Part shown: in pieces, positions 22,308 through 35,208 of the stretch
Numbering within the stretch: position 1 is the first letter of the stretch
How the letters are laid out: every line of letters begins with the position of its first letter
Origin: Branchiostoma floridae
Taxonomy: Eukaryota; Chordata; Leptocardii; Amphioxiformes; Branchiostomatidae
Assembly (NCBI RefSeq): GCF_000003815.2
Contig: NC_049992.1
Span: 11,360,753 to 11,424,752 of the forward strand
Direction: 5' to 3'
DNA length: 64,000 bases
The notes under the pieces: generated by a model
The model's input: only the letters and a program-made list of their open reading frames with translations
Database searches by the model: none
What the model was told of the DNA's origin: nothing
Position numbers and translations under genes: made by a program

Positions 22308-24992
22308 GTTTACTTTGAACAAACTGTGTGGAAACAAGTATAACAGTTTTTATGATACATGCGGTTATTGAGGTATTTGTTATCTTATTACTCATATTGC
22401 CCTGGATAAGGTTTACAGGAGATACGCAATAGTTTATATGTATCTAATCAATAGGAATTTCATTCAGTCCATACTCGTCGTTTGCTGGTACCCACTTTAA
22501 GTTTACTCTGCTCTGATAAAAGAGTCAAATTCTTTGTTAAACAGACATCTATAGCCACTACTTCTTTTGCCCACCAGTATCTGAAAAAAATGAGACAAAA
22601 TGATACAAAAAAATCATTTTTAAAGAAACAAAATACAATATTTCTAAACTGACCTTAGTGAAGGCTCAACAGTTAAAGAAACGTTCAAAATGCACTCAAT
22701 GAATGTAGACACAACGGAGCAAGTATTTTCAGCAACAGTCCACCACCTTGTTCAAGTAACGTTATTTAGCTAGATCAGGGTCTCGACTGACACAAGGGCA
22801 GAAAAGCCACCATTTATAAGAGCAGGGCGCCGGATCTACGCAAGTACAGGTGTGCCAAACCGTGTGACGTATGGCTCACAAGGTGTCAACACAACAGGCC
22901 CGCAGGCGACATCTTGTTTTTGTGACGTCACTTGTACACACCAAAGGCAATGCTCTCGGTGCACTATCATAGACGCATCGCGAAAGACGTAAACAGTAGC
23001 CAAACTATACCACCGGACGTAAGTACATTGCATAAGTTAAGGTCAACTCCGTGCACCAAAACAGTATGCGTCAGACGCAAGCTCGACGTGTCAGTAAGGA
23101 CTAGGGAATGTACGTACGGACATATATGTTTGAAAAGAATGTGATTGGTTTCAAGGACACTACGATTTGTATACCATTACCCGATCTAGAGCAAATTAGA
23201 AGTTCTAAAGAAGAGAGAAAATTTGGCGTCCTACATTTTTTGTGGTATTTGGGCATACGTCTTAGAAAGAATGCATTGATTCCTAGTCATATCTCCGTTT
23301 AGAAAAGCAACGGCGCTAGTTTGAGTATGAAAAAATTTGTGTATTACTTAACGTCATAAGATACAAACTCTTGTACGTATGTGGATTTCGTCTCAATTCC
23401 TTCTACAAGACGTCACTGCACAATATCGCGTGAGAACAAGGGCTACATTTCTACCTACAGTGTCACGCATAAACGGGTTCAAATCCTAAGATATTAACTT
23501 AACTTGGCCATTGTGTTCAAGAGAATACTAAATGTATGTTCATTTTCATGGGCTACCTAATAACCTATACGCCTCACCTAGAAACAAAACTTGAAAAAAA
23601 AATTAGTTTAGTCGTTATTTGTTTTACTCTTCATATTTTAGGCTTCTCCGCAAATACTAGTAACCCATACATATGGTGTACATGTAGGTTGACGCATGCG
23701 CATAAAAACGTTAGTCCCACGTATTTCAGAATGTCGCCCCCGCGCCTGGGCGTGCTCACTAGGGGAAGTGGGTAAGGCGTGCCATTTCCGCAATATTAAA
23801 TTTCTACCCACACAAAATTGTAATTGTATCCCTACCCACACTTCCCATAGAAAGGGTTATTTTACATAAGGGTTTCTAGATCTCAAAATGCAGAACTTCG
23901 TTTAGACAAATTGTTCAATTAAACAATTTTGATACTCTGAATTTATGTCATGAAGAAGTTAAGATATTGCCCAACTTTGGAGGTACATAAGTCAAAAACG
24001 TTGTACAGTGAGCAAATGAAACTACTACAAACATCTGTGTCTGTACATACTTCTAAATTATCATTATGATAGCTATATCCATGTCTTACCATAAGACAAA
24101 TAAAAGTGTATCATCGGCTCAAATCGGTGCTTTTATCAACTAACTCACTGGATAGAGGCGTCATTTAAAAATCCTTCTATATTGTCAATGTTGTCCGCAT
24201 GGAAGATCCTTAACATATCAGATACCATATGAAAATAGGACAAGGTAGAAAGCTTAAAATCAAGAAAGCGAATTTTCAGTCAATTTCACAGACAATGGTC
24301 ATTGTGTCATGATGATATGGCACGAATCCAAAACTCTTTGGTCCAGCGATAACCAAAGTGTTTAGCATCTGCAGATATGGGGTTATTCGCAAGGTGGCCA
24401 GTTGCTAAAACAGGGGACATGTAGTCATAGGCACATCACATTAATATCGTGGAGGTAAGTAACGTTGAGATATATCACTAACCCATTTCCCCATTCTTTT
24501 CCACAATTCTTTTGTCTCGATATGTGAGATTAATTACTTGTCAGACACAATATAATAGCAACATGTGGGTGTTTCGAATGTCGTTTAATTGCAATACGAG
24601 CGATCGCTGCTGTTGTTTATATCCGGGGATTCGATGGCTGGTGCCTACGAGGACGTCAGTACATTCGATTAAAAATTGCTATTTGAATTAGCAGATCAAA
24701 TTACTGGTTAATATGTAAATAATTTTTTTTCCAAACACCTGCTCTTTTTTGCCTACCACTGCGTCGCCGTGACATCATCGCGATCGCTCGTATGACCCTA
24801 TTGATGCGAATGTCGGTACCATGTGTTGAATTAGAGACTGTTTTCTGTTTCATGATATCGTCCCTCCAAAGAGGGAGGGCGTTGGTCTGAAGTTCCAACT
24901 TTGTATTTCTATTCAAAAGCGTACTGTGAAATATTACTCGATAATTATTTGAGTACATTAATGTAACGTCCACCAAGCGTTATTATAGAAAA
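22308..24992. other. Divergent upstream region of an MGN gene (-) and sialyltransferase 1 (+)
   Basis: About 2.7 kb without a supported coding exon. It contains a CRE palindrome at 22923. GCGATCGC-type palindromes near 24600 and 24780 stand out (CGAGCGATCGC and its complement about 190 bp apart, close upstream of the sialyltransferase start). Confidence 0.5.
22923..22930. promoter_or_regulatory. CRE palindrome TGACGTCA in a divergent upstream region
   Basis: A full TGACGTCA lies about 620 bp upstream of the - strand MGN gene start at 22307 and about 2.1 kb upstream of the + strand sialyltransferase at 24993. It is the binding site type of CREB/ATF. No TATA box is evident next to it. Confidence 0.25.
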
Positions 24993-27370
24993 ATGGGGCT
25001 AGCCAAAAGCAAGAAACAGGGAGAGCAAAACGCACAGTTTGACAGGGGAGACAAGTTGTTGATGTTTCTGATGTTGGCGGTGTTGTCGTGCACGTCACTA
25101 TTTCTCAACCTGGACTACGACGCCAGACAGGAGAGGTGAGTCTGTATATTGCACGTTAAACCTCGTTCAAGTGTAAAATTTCTTTCTTTACTTGTTTATG
25201 CCTGATAGGCTGTAAGGGAATTTGGTTTTCCCCGGAATTATTTCCGTAAACCTATATGATAGACGAGAACACGTTTGATGGACGTGTTTTAATCAAAGAA
25301 AGGAACATGCAATAATATTTAGCATACTACCGAAGCAATGTTATGTTTTGAACAAAATTCCAATCTCTAGGTGATTACAAAGTCTATGACGCCAGTGTCG
25401 GCATTATGATTACCGTCTGTAATTTGGGCAGTAATGGGCAGTTCATATGGTAATGCGCTCAGTGAGGAATGTTTTGACAAAACCATTGTGCACTTCCATT
25501 GGCTCGCTCCTAAATGATTAAGTACCGCAAAAAGCTGTTGTATATTTTTGTTCTGTAGCTGCAATCATAATGTACTCATTGACAGATTTGAAAACAAACA
25601 GCTAATTAAAAGCTTTGAGACTGATGACTTTATCTTTCAGTCTTCGAAGGGCGCGTGATCTCAGCCGTTTGGCAACCGGGCGTCTTAAAATGACATTCGA
25701 GCTTCTTAAAGTGCCATCTAGTCGTCTTGACTCCGGTGATTCCTTCTCCTGGAACAACTGGCCTGTGAACGAGACTGCCATCATGGAACTAAAGTAAGTC
25801 TTCCTCCACACACATGTTTCGTTACATCATAAGATTGCGAATTCTGTAGAATTCTAATTATATTGTAAGGTTTATAAAAATGGGCTAGTTGGCAGATTGC
25901 AGCCTGCCATCCACATTACCTTATCATGTAGAGATGACGATTATTTCTGTAATTATGAGTCATGGTATTTTAAAAATAATTCCGTACAATATGCAAACAA
26001 GAAGGGATTTCACATGCTGTTTCCATTATTGAAGTTCATCTTCTTTTGAGATCGGTCGTTAATGAAAATGACATGTAAATTCAACACAGGCAATTGTCTA
26101 ACATGCTTGACCCCGGAAGGCTACAACAGCGAGAGATACGAGGTACGATACGCGAAGATCCCTTCGTATGTGGAACTGAGAGAGAGGAAAAGTGTCTGCT
26201 CCAGGGGTATGACCAGATTCGACAATATAACACCTGCGCCATCTTGGGGAGCGGTGGCATTCTCACCGGCAGCCATTGCGGTGATGAAATCGACTCGCAC
26301 GACTTCGTTCTCCGCTTCAACCTCGCTCCTATGGACGGTTATCAGAAAGACGTCGGCTCCAAAATCACTCTGACCGTCCTGAACCTTGCAATCATGCACA
26401 CCGTCAACATACAGCCTAAGTTAAACCCCTTAGCCATGACCTTGAGACTTTCGAACCGAACGATGTTTCTTGCTCCCAAGGGCAAGATCACGAGGCTCTT
26501 TAAGCACTTTTACCAGGCTGTTCGCACCAATCGTGTAGTGGTCAACTTCAAGTATTTTCCAGGAAGTATGCACGAAGCTGGGCAGTTGACGTAAGTAGAA
26601 ACTATGTCATTTTGTCAAAGTGTACACATTGCCTTGCATGACCCGTTGTTTACATTGAGAATTTTCCCGGTAATTTTCGTGGAATCGTGTTGATTCTTTG
26701 TTGGATTTAATGTACAGGTGAACATCAATTTGGCAAATAAGGACCTCATTTGCATAAATCATCAAAAAATGCTATTATAGCGTTCTGCTTAGATCTAAAT
26801 GTATGTCTGTTATCTGGGTGGAGGATAACAAATGGTCTAATTTATATAAATGAGGACCTTATTTGCATACTTGATGACAAACACATGATAGATCAGTTGT
26901 GAAGGTTAAAGTTTAACCAGCTGCTGCCGCGCCGCGTGCCTGCGAAGCTGGTGTGTTACGCCTAACGGCGGTTATACCGGCTATATAGATACAGAAAGTC
27001 ATTTGGCGGAGGTATGAGGTAGTGAGCTCTAGTTTTTTATGTTCCCCATAGCATTCGGGAGAAGCTTTCCGCACACGTGAACATGACCCTGACAGGCCAG
27101 CCTACCACCGGTCTCCTGGCAGTATTGACGTCTATCCACTTCTGTCATCGGATCAACCTGTACGGCTTCTGGCCTTTCGACACGGACTCCAACAACAGAC
27201 CAGTCCCTTACCACTACTACACACTACCGTACTACGAACCCAGGTTTCCCAGAGAGGAGCCGCACAAGAAGGGTGAACATCACAACTTCGACCAGGAGTT
27301 TGCGCTGTACCAGGCCCTACAGAGTCTGGGTGTCCTGCATATTGTAGACAGGGCCTGCAAAACGAGCTAG
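24993..27370 (+). CDS. ST8Sia-type alpha-2,8-sialyltransferase, paralog 1 (4 coding exons, 371 aa)
   Basis: Predicted Golgi type II glycosyltransferase that moves sialic acid from CMP-sialic acid to a sialylated glycan. Exons are 24993-25135, 25641-25793, 26090-26590 and 27052-27370, all GT-AG, and all three introns are phase 2. The first exon gives a short basic tail (Lys5-Lys8) and one membrane segment at about residues 22-38. Sialylmotif L runs about 148-197 (CAILGSGGILTGSHCG, then the IDSHDF core), motif S about 280-303 (TGQPTTGLLAVLTSIHFC), motif III is YHYY at 319-322, and motif VS is His343-x4-Glu348. Four cysteines (148, 162, 297, 368) sit where ST8Sia enzymes form their two disulfides, so the fold looks complete. 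Potential N-glycosylation sites include Asn91 and Asn276. Length matches vertebrate ST8Sia proteins (about 355-400 aa). Motif L lacks the usual NPS that follows its conserved Asn (here Asn-Leu-Ala). Which glycan it uses, and whether it makes di- or polysialic acid, cannot be read from the sequence. Confidence 0.93.
26921..26996 (+). repeat. Dispersed 75-bp GC-rich repeat, copy 1 (3' tail of a retroelement or SINE?)
   Basis: Carries CGCGCCGCGTGCCTGCGAAG and then GGCGGTTATACCGGCTATAT, nearly identical to the copy at 51019-51096. It ends AGATACAGA, like the repeated GATACA of the other copy. It lies in intron 3 of sialyltransferase paralog 1, just upstream of the last exon. GC content stands out from the AT-rich surroundings. 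Confidence 0.6.
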
Positions 27371-28373
27371 ATAACTAGAAACAAGAAAGCTAAAAGTGCA
27401 GTTGGTTTTGACAGGGAGCATATATCGTTAGCTCTGATGTGTACTTATTTTGTTGGGAAAGAAGAGTGTGCCAAACACGGTCTTTGGTAGGCTTAAAGAT
27501 AGCTGTCTACTATTGTCCTATACTTCAAACAGTTGCTTTAAGAAAAAAAAAGAAAAGTAACCAGATTTACGTGAAGCATGAAAGAAATCTGGGTCGTTTG
27601 AGTGATTAATTACAGCTTATTTAGATATGAAAGAATGAGATAACTTGCGTGTGGCACAATTTACGTTTTTTCTACGCGGTGCCATTTCGTTTCTTTCTGC
27701 TCCTTTGTCACGCCACATTTGTTCTATTTACAGAAGAAAGCTTGTACAGAAAAGTGTTATGAGACAAATTGATGAGTGATTGCTCAAAATCTTATTTCGT
27801 AGAATTTTTCAAGTTTCAAGTCTCGTGGAGGAAAGTATCTAGACTTATGAACTATGACAAAAAGAAATGAATGTCACTTCAACATATGGAAACTTACAGA
27901 ATCAAAAATGAAGACAGATATCTGTGTATCTACACAATATATTTTTATTTTGTATCAAACTGGTTTATGGGCTGCTCTTACTGTGCTGCATGGCATGGAA
28001 TTACAATACTTCACGCATATATTCGATGATTGTGTAGGTACGCCCTCTTGCAGTAATAGAGCAAAGTGTATTTTCAATCAAAATTAGAATTGCTTTGAAA
28101 ATTACATGTGGTTTTGATCTGCTTGTCATCTGTATTATTTTTAAGAAATTAGTTGAAGAAGACAATTTCTTTTTCTTTGCCAAAATATTTCGTCAACAGC
28201 AATATCTACATGTACAAGTCCCACTTTGAATGATGAGCGATTGATACAATTCCATAAACAATGAAGGAGATTCAGATTCGTTATTGAGGTGCGAAATAAG
28301 AGGACATGGTCTTACAACACTGCATATTTCTTCAGTCAAGTTCAATTCATCTAAGATTTTCACTCTTAAAAGC
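27371..28373. other. Convergent 3' ends of sialyltransferase 1 and the CRAL-TRIO gene
   Basis: No coding exon; the two transcripts may overlap here. AATAAA for the - strand gene is at 27944. Confidence 0.55.
27944..27949 (-). terminator. Poly(A) signal AATAAA for the CRAL-TRIO gene
   Basis: AATAAA on the - strand lies about 425 nt beyond the TGA at 28374, inside the convergent region shared with the 3' end of the sialyltransferase at 27370. Confidence 0.4.
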
Positions 28374-31300
28374 TCAATCGACGTTCAGCTTTTTGAAGCT
28401 TCCCGCCATTCCTGACATGGTCTCGTCCCCAGTGGCGCTCGTCCCCAGGTTTCCGTGGGTAACAAATCCCTTCTTGTTGAACTTGATGAAGTCCTGCGCA
28501 TGTAAGTAAATCACAGCAAGAATATGTAACTTTTCAAAATATGAATTATAAATTCTTTGAATTTGTATGATAAGTGACACGGCTATGAAAATAAGGAGCA
28601 ATTCGAAACAGCACTAAATCTTAAAAGAATCCGGCGTGAAAGGTAACTCTAGTTCACTTTTATCAGTGCATGCGGTAACCTATATCCGTTGCTTTCAGAA
28701 ATGGGTATTTACGGATATAAGTCAACGGACGGTAGTTTCAAACAACAATATTTTGGACGTTCGAACATACTAAGTTGATACTAAGTTGATTCCTTAATAC
28801 TATGTGGGTAAACACAAAGAATATACGTTACCTCGTGGATAAAGGTGAACCAGCGTTATATGGTCATATTAAGGGTATTTTGACATACCTGTTCAGACGC
28901 CATGAGTCTGTCAGTCCACAGTTTGACAGAGTCGTCGTAGTCCGGTCCGTCCCCTCCGTACTCGGGTGGCAGGACATGTTTCCCCACACACGCATGCAGG
29001 GTGCTGTACACCTTACCGTGCATCTGGATCTGTCACAATACAAACAGATTGTAGCAAACCTACATGTAACCGCGCTTGCGGATACATGTATATCACAATT
29101 TCATAAAGAAAATAGCATCCTGTGCAGACCCTCTAAGTCCGACCGTTATTTGCAATGTTCAACCTAGTCCAGATTCTCTCTGGGTGTTACTGAGTTGGCG
29201 TACCAACCAGATCCTCACAGAAGCAAGGTCTGTATAGGACACTAATGTAGAATCAACGACACATCTACTGTTATAGCCTCAATTCGTTTCTTGCCAGTCG
29301 AAATCTATAATCTGTCTGTAATCCGCCTTATGTGCATGCATTCGAGAAGAAACAAATTTGAGTGGCACGTGTCAATAAAATTACAATTTTACCCTATGTG
29401 CGATAAACCTTTTCAATTCAATATGCAACGCCATTTTCGCACACGCTTGAGAGATAATTAAATGCACTACATTCTTAGCGATGACATACATACAACGCTA
29501 TTTCTTCAGTGTAATTTGACTGGAAGTATGGACGATTGCACAGGTCAGCATTCACTGACTCAGCAATAACGAAGATAAATCTAGGCGCCAATCTAGGCTC
29601 CGCAAGAAACCGTGAAGAGTATCAGTGTCCAGGAGTCGTAAATCTAAGTGATGACCTACTTATGGGGTAATAATTCTTCTCGTACAACCGTTATAAATCT
29701 CGGGACAGTCGGAGTTAATAAGCTCTTTTTTTTGCCACGCCTGAGAATGGAGACATTATGTTGCAAAGCTGTTGTTAATATTGCCAACGCGTAACAGTTA
29801 AACTTAATAAATCAGAAGCACACTCTAGTGTGATAATGACCTACTTGTGTTCCACTAGGAATCCTAGCACAGTGAAAGGTGGTAAGCAGTCTTAATAGAC
29901 CATCCTTCAATATTAACCAAACGGAAACAGTGTCGGGTTACTGAAATGAATAAGACCTACCCTAGATTTGATCTTCTCTGACAAGATTGGCTTGATGATG
30001 GCAAAAACTCCATCAAACAGCGGAGACTCGTTCAAGTAGTGACCACCCTTAATCCTACAGGGGAAGGCATTCTGTAGGACAAATAAAAGTAATGACCAAT
30101 AAACTGTAAAATGACTACCAAAACGACATGATTTCTATGCCTATACCATTTAAGGTGCAAAGCGTTTTAAAATCACTGTTTTGCCACCTAACGAAATATA
30201 ACGAGATTTCATGAAAAGTCGTTAGAATCGAACCTTTGGATAATTCAAACATAACCAAAACAAGTATGTCTGTCACTCAATAAGCCTTTCCCCACCTGAA
30301 AGGCTCCGTACCCCTTGTACATCAGTGTAGGACTCGAGGCATAGTACACGTGATTCGCAGTCATTCCCGCCAGGTCCTCAACAAACACCACCCCGGCCAC
30401 TTGTGTCTCCTCCTCCTACAAGGGTACACGTAAGGGTCTATTAGCATGCATGGAAGGGATGACGTGATTTTACTTAAAGGCCCTGTCAATCAATCTCAAT
30501 TCCTCTCAATTTTTACAAATATTCAACATAGCAGATATGCACACCGGCAGCCTAAATGACGTTGCTTTTACACTTACGCTTACACTACCTAAACATGACA
30601 GGTCCCATCATTTCATACAAGAGTCTACGTCTGATTTTACTGTTACAGTTGTCGTATGCTAGGCTAACTTACGACAACAGGTCTAGAACATTTAATTGTC
30701 ATGTGATGAATGTTGCTGTAGACCCTTGACAGTTCTACCGTATGTGTTTCTTCATCTCCTACGTGAAAATGTACATTTTTGTATTGTGTGACGTACAGTA
30801 GGGTACAGTGAAACAACACACGTACCTCGATGATTTTTTCCATCAGTAAGAACCCCGCTTTGAAGATATCCGCCAATGTGATGACGACAGGGTCCCATTT
30901 GTCTGTCAGTGTGTAATCGAGTAAAGATACCGTGATGAATGTATGACTTGTTTGGGAAGTTTGGCTTCACTTCATTAAATTCAACTTGAGTATTGGTGTA
31001 TTGGTTTGAGTTGTGAGCATTACTTTGTGGATCTGAAAAGAACATTTACCTACGTAACGATGCGTTTCGTCCTTCGGCCGCGGTTCTACAGTGTACAGTA
31101 GTCACTATAAACGATTATATATACCGAAGGTATCTCGGCACGATAGGAGATATAAGATGTAGAAGGTGTATCAAATGAGATAACAGGTGAACTATCAACT
31201 AAATTGTGTACAGTAATACCGATTCTGAAGACCATGACTCTCCTGCCCTCCCTGTCCCTATCCCTCAGCACCGCTATAATCCCGGACTCCAGCACGTGCC

Positions 31301-32585
31301 GTACGGACGATGGGGTGAAGTTGTCAAAGAACTCGGGAGCGTCTGTTCTCGCCTTGTAGTATGACTGGACAAGCTGGAACAAAGGGCCTTGCATGAGGTG
31401 AATCATTGAGATTAAAGGTTATGATTTGTCTATGACGCAAATTCTCTTGATAAGGAAACAACGCAAGACTCAGAAACAGCTGCACCAAATGTATTACTTA
31501 GACACTAACACTTCTATCCCTTCTATTCTACACATGAATGCAACAAATAACATGTATTATCAGTTATGGCCGAGATGAAAGAACAGATATGTTTTATGAT
31601 CGATGGAAACTAGACAAACCATCGACCATAAAACATATCTGTTCTTTTAAGAACAGATAAAAGAACAGATATGTTTTATGATCGCTGGAAAGTAGACAAA
31701 CCATCGATCATAAAACATCTGTTCTTTTATCTCGACCATAACTGAAAAGCGAGGAGATGTTGAATTTATTTAACGCTTGTTTTATCTTCAAGTTGTATCT
31801 GGTAAATGTATTTCTTCAACATGTCTTGTTGTGATCTGTACTTAGCCCTGTGTGACAAAAATGTGCAATTAAGGTCTCCATAAGCGGTGGGTAATGGTTA
31901 GGTGTACCGGTACAAAACCGTTTTTCTTATTGGACCGCCCCCCCCCCCCCAAAAAAAAGCAGACCTGAAAAAATTAGGTGAATCGGAGTTTGGACCTATT
32001 GGAAAAATGAACGTATATGATCAGGCATTCACACCTTTCGGGGCTTACCGGTCGAGGAAAATAACAAGAGCGAAGTAGAGTATATAGTCCTTTCTACCAA
32101 GTTTCACAGTCAACAGTACCGAGGCAGTTAGCCTTGTAGGATTTTAAAACGCCAGTGGGAGTCGAATACTCCACAAAACAGATTTCTTTGTTGCGAAATG
32201 GACCATTGTTTTCAGTATCGTCCATTCACTAGTTCTCACATACTGAATCAGGTCCAGGTTCAGGTCTAAACCTGGACCCGATCCTTTGGACCTGAACCGG
32301 ATCTGGACCTGAATTTTCTGTACCGGTATCCACCCCTAGTCTTCATTCATTTATTCGGATGACCCTCACCTGAAAAGCCCTCTCCACGTTGTACTTCCGT
32401 GTGCGCAGGAACCGCACCAGAAACCCTCCGTCCGTGCGGGAGTTCAGTCCCGGCATCCCCCTCACCTTCTCCCGAAGGGCCTGGATGTCCCTGTCGCGGT
32501 TCAAGTCCGTCTCGTTCAGCTCGTCTTCTGCAAGTTTCTTCATGGCCGAGCTCAGAGTGCAGACATATTTCTCGTCCTCTGCCAT
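28374..32585 (-). CDS. CRAL-TRIO lipid-transfer protein, alpha-TTP/clavesin-like (7 coding exons, 312 aa)
   Basis: Cytosolic lipid-binding protein of the Sec14-like CRAL-TRIO family. Coding exons in order on the - strand are 32370-32585, 31220-31373, 30826-30902, 30296-30415, 29961-30071, 28889-29029 and 28374-28493. All joins keep one frame with GT-AG borders, and the stop is TGA at 28374-28376. Residues 20-75 form the CRAL-TRIO N-terminal helical domain (ALREKVRGMPGLNSRTDGGF, then LVRFLRTRKYNVERAF). Residues about 95-260 are the lipid pocket, with WDPVVITLADIFKAG, VAGVVFVEDLAGMTANHV, FPCRIKGGHYLNESPLF, IKPILSEKIKSRI and LPPEYGG. The basic Arg/Lys pair in FPCRIKGG lies where alpha-TTP has its phosphoinositide-contacting residues. 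The length (312) is between alpha-TTP (278) and clavesins (about 350). A splice acceptor at 32623-32624 shows a further 5' non-coding exon upstream. The ligand is not readable from sequence. The gene lies antisense between the two sialyltransferase genes. Confidence 0.93.
31561..31744. mobile_element. Double-hairpin foldback element in a CRAL-TRIO intron
   Basis: Outer ends CAGTTATGG and CCATAACTG enclose two successive hairpins (about 31577-31649 and 31651-31730), each with arms GAACAGATATGTTTTATGAT and complement around a TAGACAAACC loop. The two hairpins are copies of each other. It lies in the first coding intron of the CRAL-TRIO gene. No target duplication was seen. Confidence 0.7.
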
Positions 32586-32622
32586 TTTGATGACTATTTA
32601 TGGTAACCTGTGGGTACCGGAC

Positions 32623-35208
32623 CTGCAAATACACGACAAAACAAAACACATTCTTGACCTAAGGCCTATAGTTCATTTATTTATGTTCGTACGTGGCTAA
32701 CAATAATTTACTACAATCCATAAGGAAGTGGCGAACGGTGTTAATAATTCACCATGTCTGCGTTCCCGAACATATTGTTCATTTAGAATGGTGGTGGCAA
32801 GTATTGATAGTTTCTGAATGAATAGATTGCTATTTTACGGTCAAAAGCGCTTATAAAACAAGGATGTGATATAGCAACAAAAGATCAAATACCATAATGA
32901 AATCTATAAATATGACGCCACTATCCTAACGGCAAGAATATGCAGTGTACGTGACTTTGCCCGGACTAATATCTTGATAGCTTTTGGTCAGTTAAAGTTT
33001 AAACCTGACCTCTTTTTAACTCGTCATAGAGCCAAAGTACTTATTGCAAAATTTACCCAAATAGCTTGTGACAAAAACAAGGATCTTGTGTGAACAAATG
33101 CCAGCTTTATACGGCAATACAAGGCAGCTTTAATTTGCATAGTACCCGTTACCAACGTTTGTGATTTCCCGGTACAAAGTTCAAAGCCAACTGACCGGAG
33201 CATTTGAAGCATACACCAACAATGAACAAAAGAGCTTTTTCGTTTGTTATTACTGGTCTAGCTGTCACAATAAACACGTTATATATTTGACTCACCTCAC
33301 CTCAACCAAGGTATAACGTCCTTGCCTCAACAGAATTTTCAGCGAAATATATACATTATAGAGTCGAACAAGCACAATGTCATCTCCCACCTTGTGCGTA
33401 TATTGTTAACAATGTTATATTGAGGCGGGTATGCAATGAATTCACATACTAAAGTTTTGCATTCGTTGGCCACGCTTAAAAAGCATACTAACACCGTAAT
33501 AATGTATAGCATTTCTTACCACAAAGCAACGTTGCTTATTTGCCTGGCAGCGTAAGAAAACAAACCTGAGACCTCAGAGGGAACGTTTTGCGTTTTCCTG
33601 GTGAAAACTTTCGGTCAACTCTCGCGAGAGTTGAAGACGCAGTGAACGATATTTCTTCTACATCAGATTTCTATATCAGCGGATCTCAACTTCTAGTATT
33701 AAGGATGCCAATAACAAAACCTATGAATTGAAAGAAGAGTTATCTATATTTTCTATATTGTACATTTTTGGATAGTCCCAAACGAGAGAAAAAAATATCC
33801 AGCACTTAATGACAAATGATGGGATTATTCTACTTGTTATATGTGTAAGCCAATCAATGATGAACACCACCGTGCATAAATCATGTAAGTATGTATGTTA
33901 TTTACATAACATCTACAAAAGCTCTAAATATTTCATGGAGGTATGAGGTCACCGAACTCCAGTTGTAGTTGAGATTGCGGACGGCGTTGTTTCTATATAT
34001 CATTTGTTTAAAGAAACCCACAGCTTTGTTATCATGCAAGGAACGTCGACGTCTTCTCTCTTCACCACTTCTGGCAGCTTTCTCCCCCTCAAGGAGACCA
34101 CAGAGGTTATATAATCTCCTTCACAAGACCTTCGTTCTCTTCGACCCCATTAGCATTACGTATTAATCAAGTAGCTGTAGTTGCCGTTCACATGAGCTGG
34201 AAGCGTGTGCAATAAACATAAGTGCTCTTTATATTGATTGTACTGCCTTAGGTGGGGCTTTTATCAGAACACTAGAAACGAGCAGTAACTTCCTCATTTT
34301 AGTGCAGCAGATTAGAGCATACTTGAGGGATTGACACAAATTTGGATCTGCCAAATATCGTTTCGTCCGTGCTGTCTATTATTTTATTGTTTTCTGTTTG
34401 ACATGTGCCGGTTGACATGTTAACTCCAGGTTAACGTCATATCAGTCAAATTTCTTTCGTTTTTGATAACGCCTTGTCCAGCGAGGTAGTGTTACTGAGA
34501 GTAATACATTGTAGTTCTTGCAGTACAATAACTCAAGCTGTCATGGTGGACAGGTTTGTTGATAATCGGATGATTAATAATGATGCTAGAAGACGAACGA
34601 ATTCATGTGTTTGAGAAGTTTTCAATTCCTTTTGAGTTCATGCCACCAACGGCAATGAGCTTGCGATTCAAAATGGCGGAAACAGGATCACGCTTCACCT
34701 CAGATGAGAATTAGAAAGACTGCTTAACCTTCACCTTTTTAATAGCTCCATAAAGAGTCACGGCACTTACGTCTGTATATTGACACCACGCCTTATTGAA
34801 TAACTCAGAAGCAGTCTATATATGTTTAAATAACAGGCTGATCTGAGTTCTCAGCGCCGTTTTAGATTATAAAGGTGACGTAAGGCCAGTGGATCGATGT
34901 CCAGACGAACCATTTGATGTCTCCCATTGTCCGCATGTCACGGTAACGACTCGCACACATGATGCCATCTCGTGCAACAACAGAAGGCCTACATTATATC
35001 GTGTCGGATCACCATTAAAAACCGATCGATCACAACACGGTTACCATGATGTGATGTGTACGTAGACTGTTGCGAGGGCCTTCCTTCACATGTTCTGTAC
35101 AACAAAACCCAAACTAAACCTCTTAGTCCGACTAAACAACGATGGTTGGGCTTTAGGAAGACTTCCTTTGAGACATATACGGTTTGTGCATGAAGAAATA
35201 TTGTTGCG
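32623..35208. other. Divergent upstream region of the CRAL-TRIO gene (-) and sialyltransferase 2 (+)
   Basis: Holds the TCTCGCGAGA palindrome at 33615 and probably the 5' non-coding exon(s) of the CRAL-TRIO gene. No coding exon is seen. Confidence 0.5.
33615..33634. promoter_or_regulatory. TCTCGCGAGA palindrome, candidate promoter of the CRAL-TRIO gene
   Basis: A perfect 20-bp palindrome, TCAACTCTCGCGAGAGTTGA, contains TCTCGCGAGA at 33620-33629, the element known in vertebrates as a core-promoter motif bound by BANP. It lies about 1 kb upstream of the CRAL-TRIO start codon exon, which needs a 5' non-coding exon, and about 1.6 kb upstream of the divergent sialyltransferase start at 35209. It could serve either gene. 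Confidence 0.4.

Noticed and set aside
23440-23500. GGTTCAAATCC as the B box of a tRNA gene
   Set aside because: The T-arm stem does not pair and no A box or acceptor stem is present.
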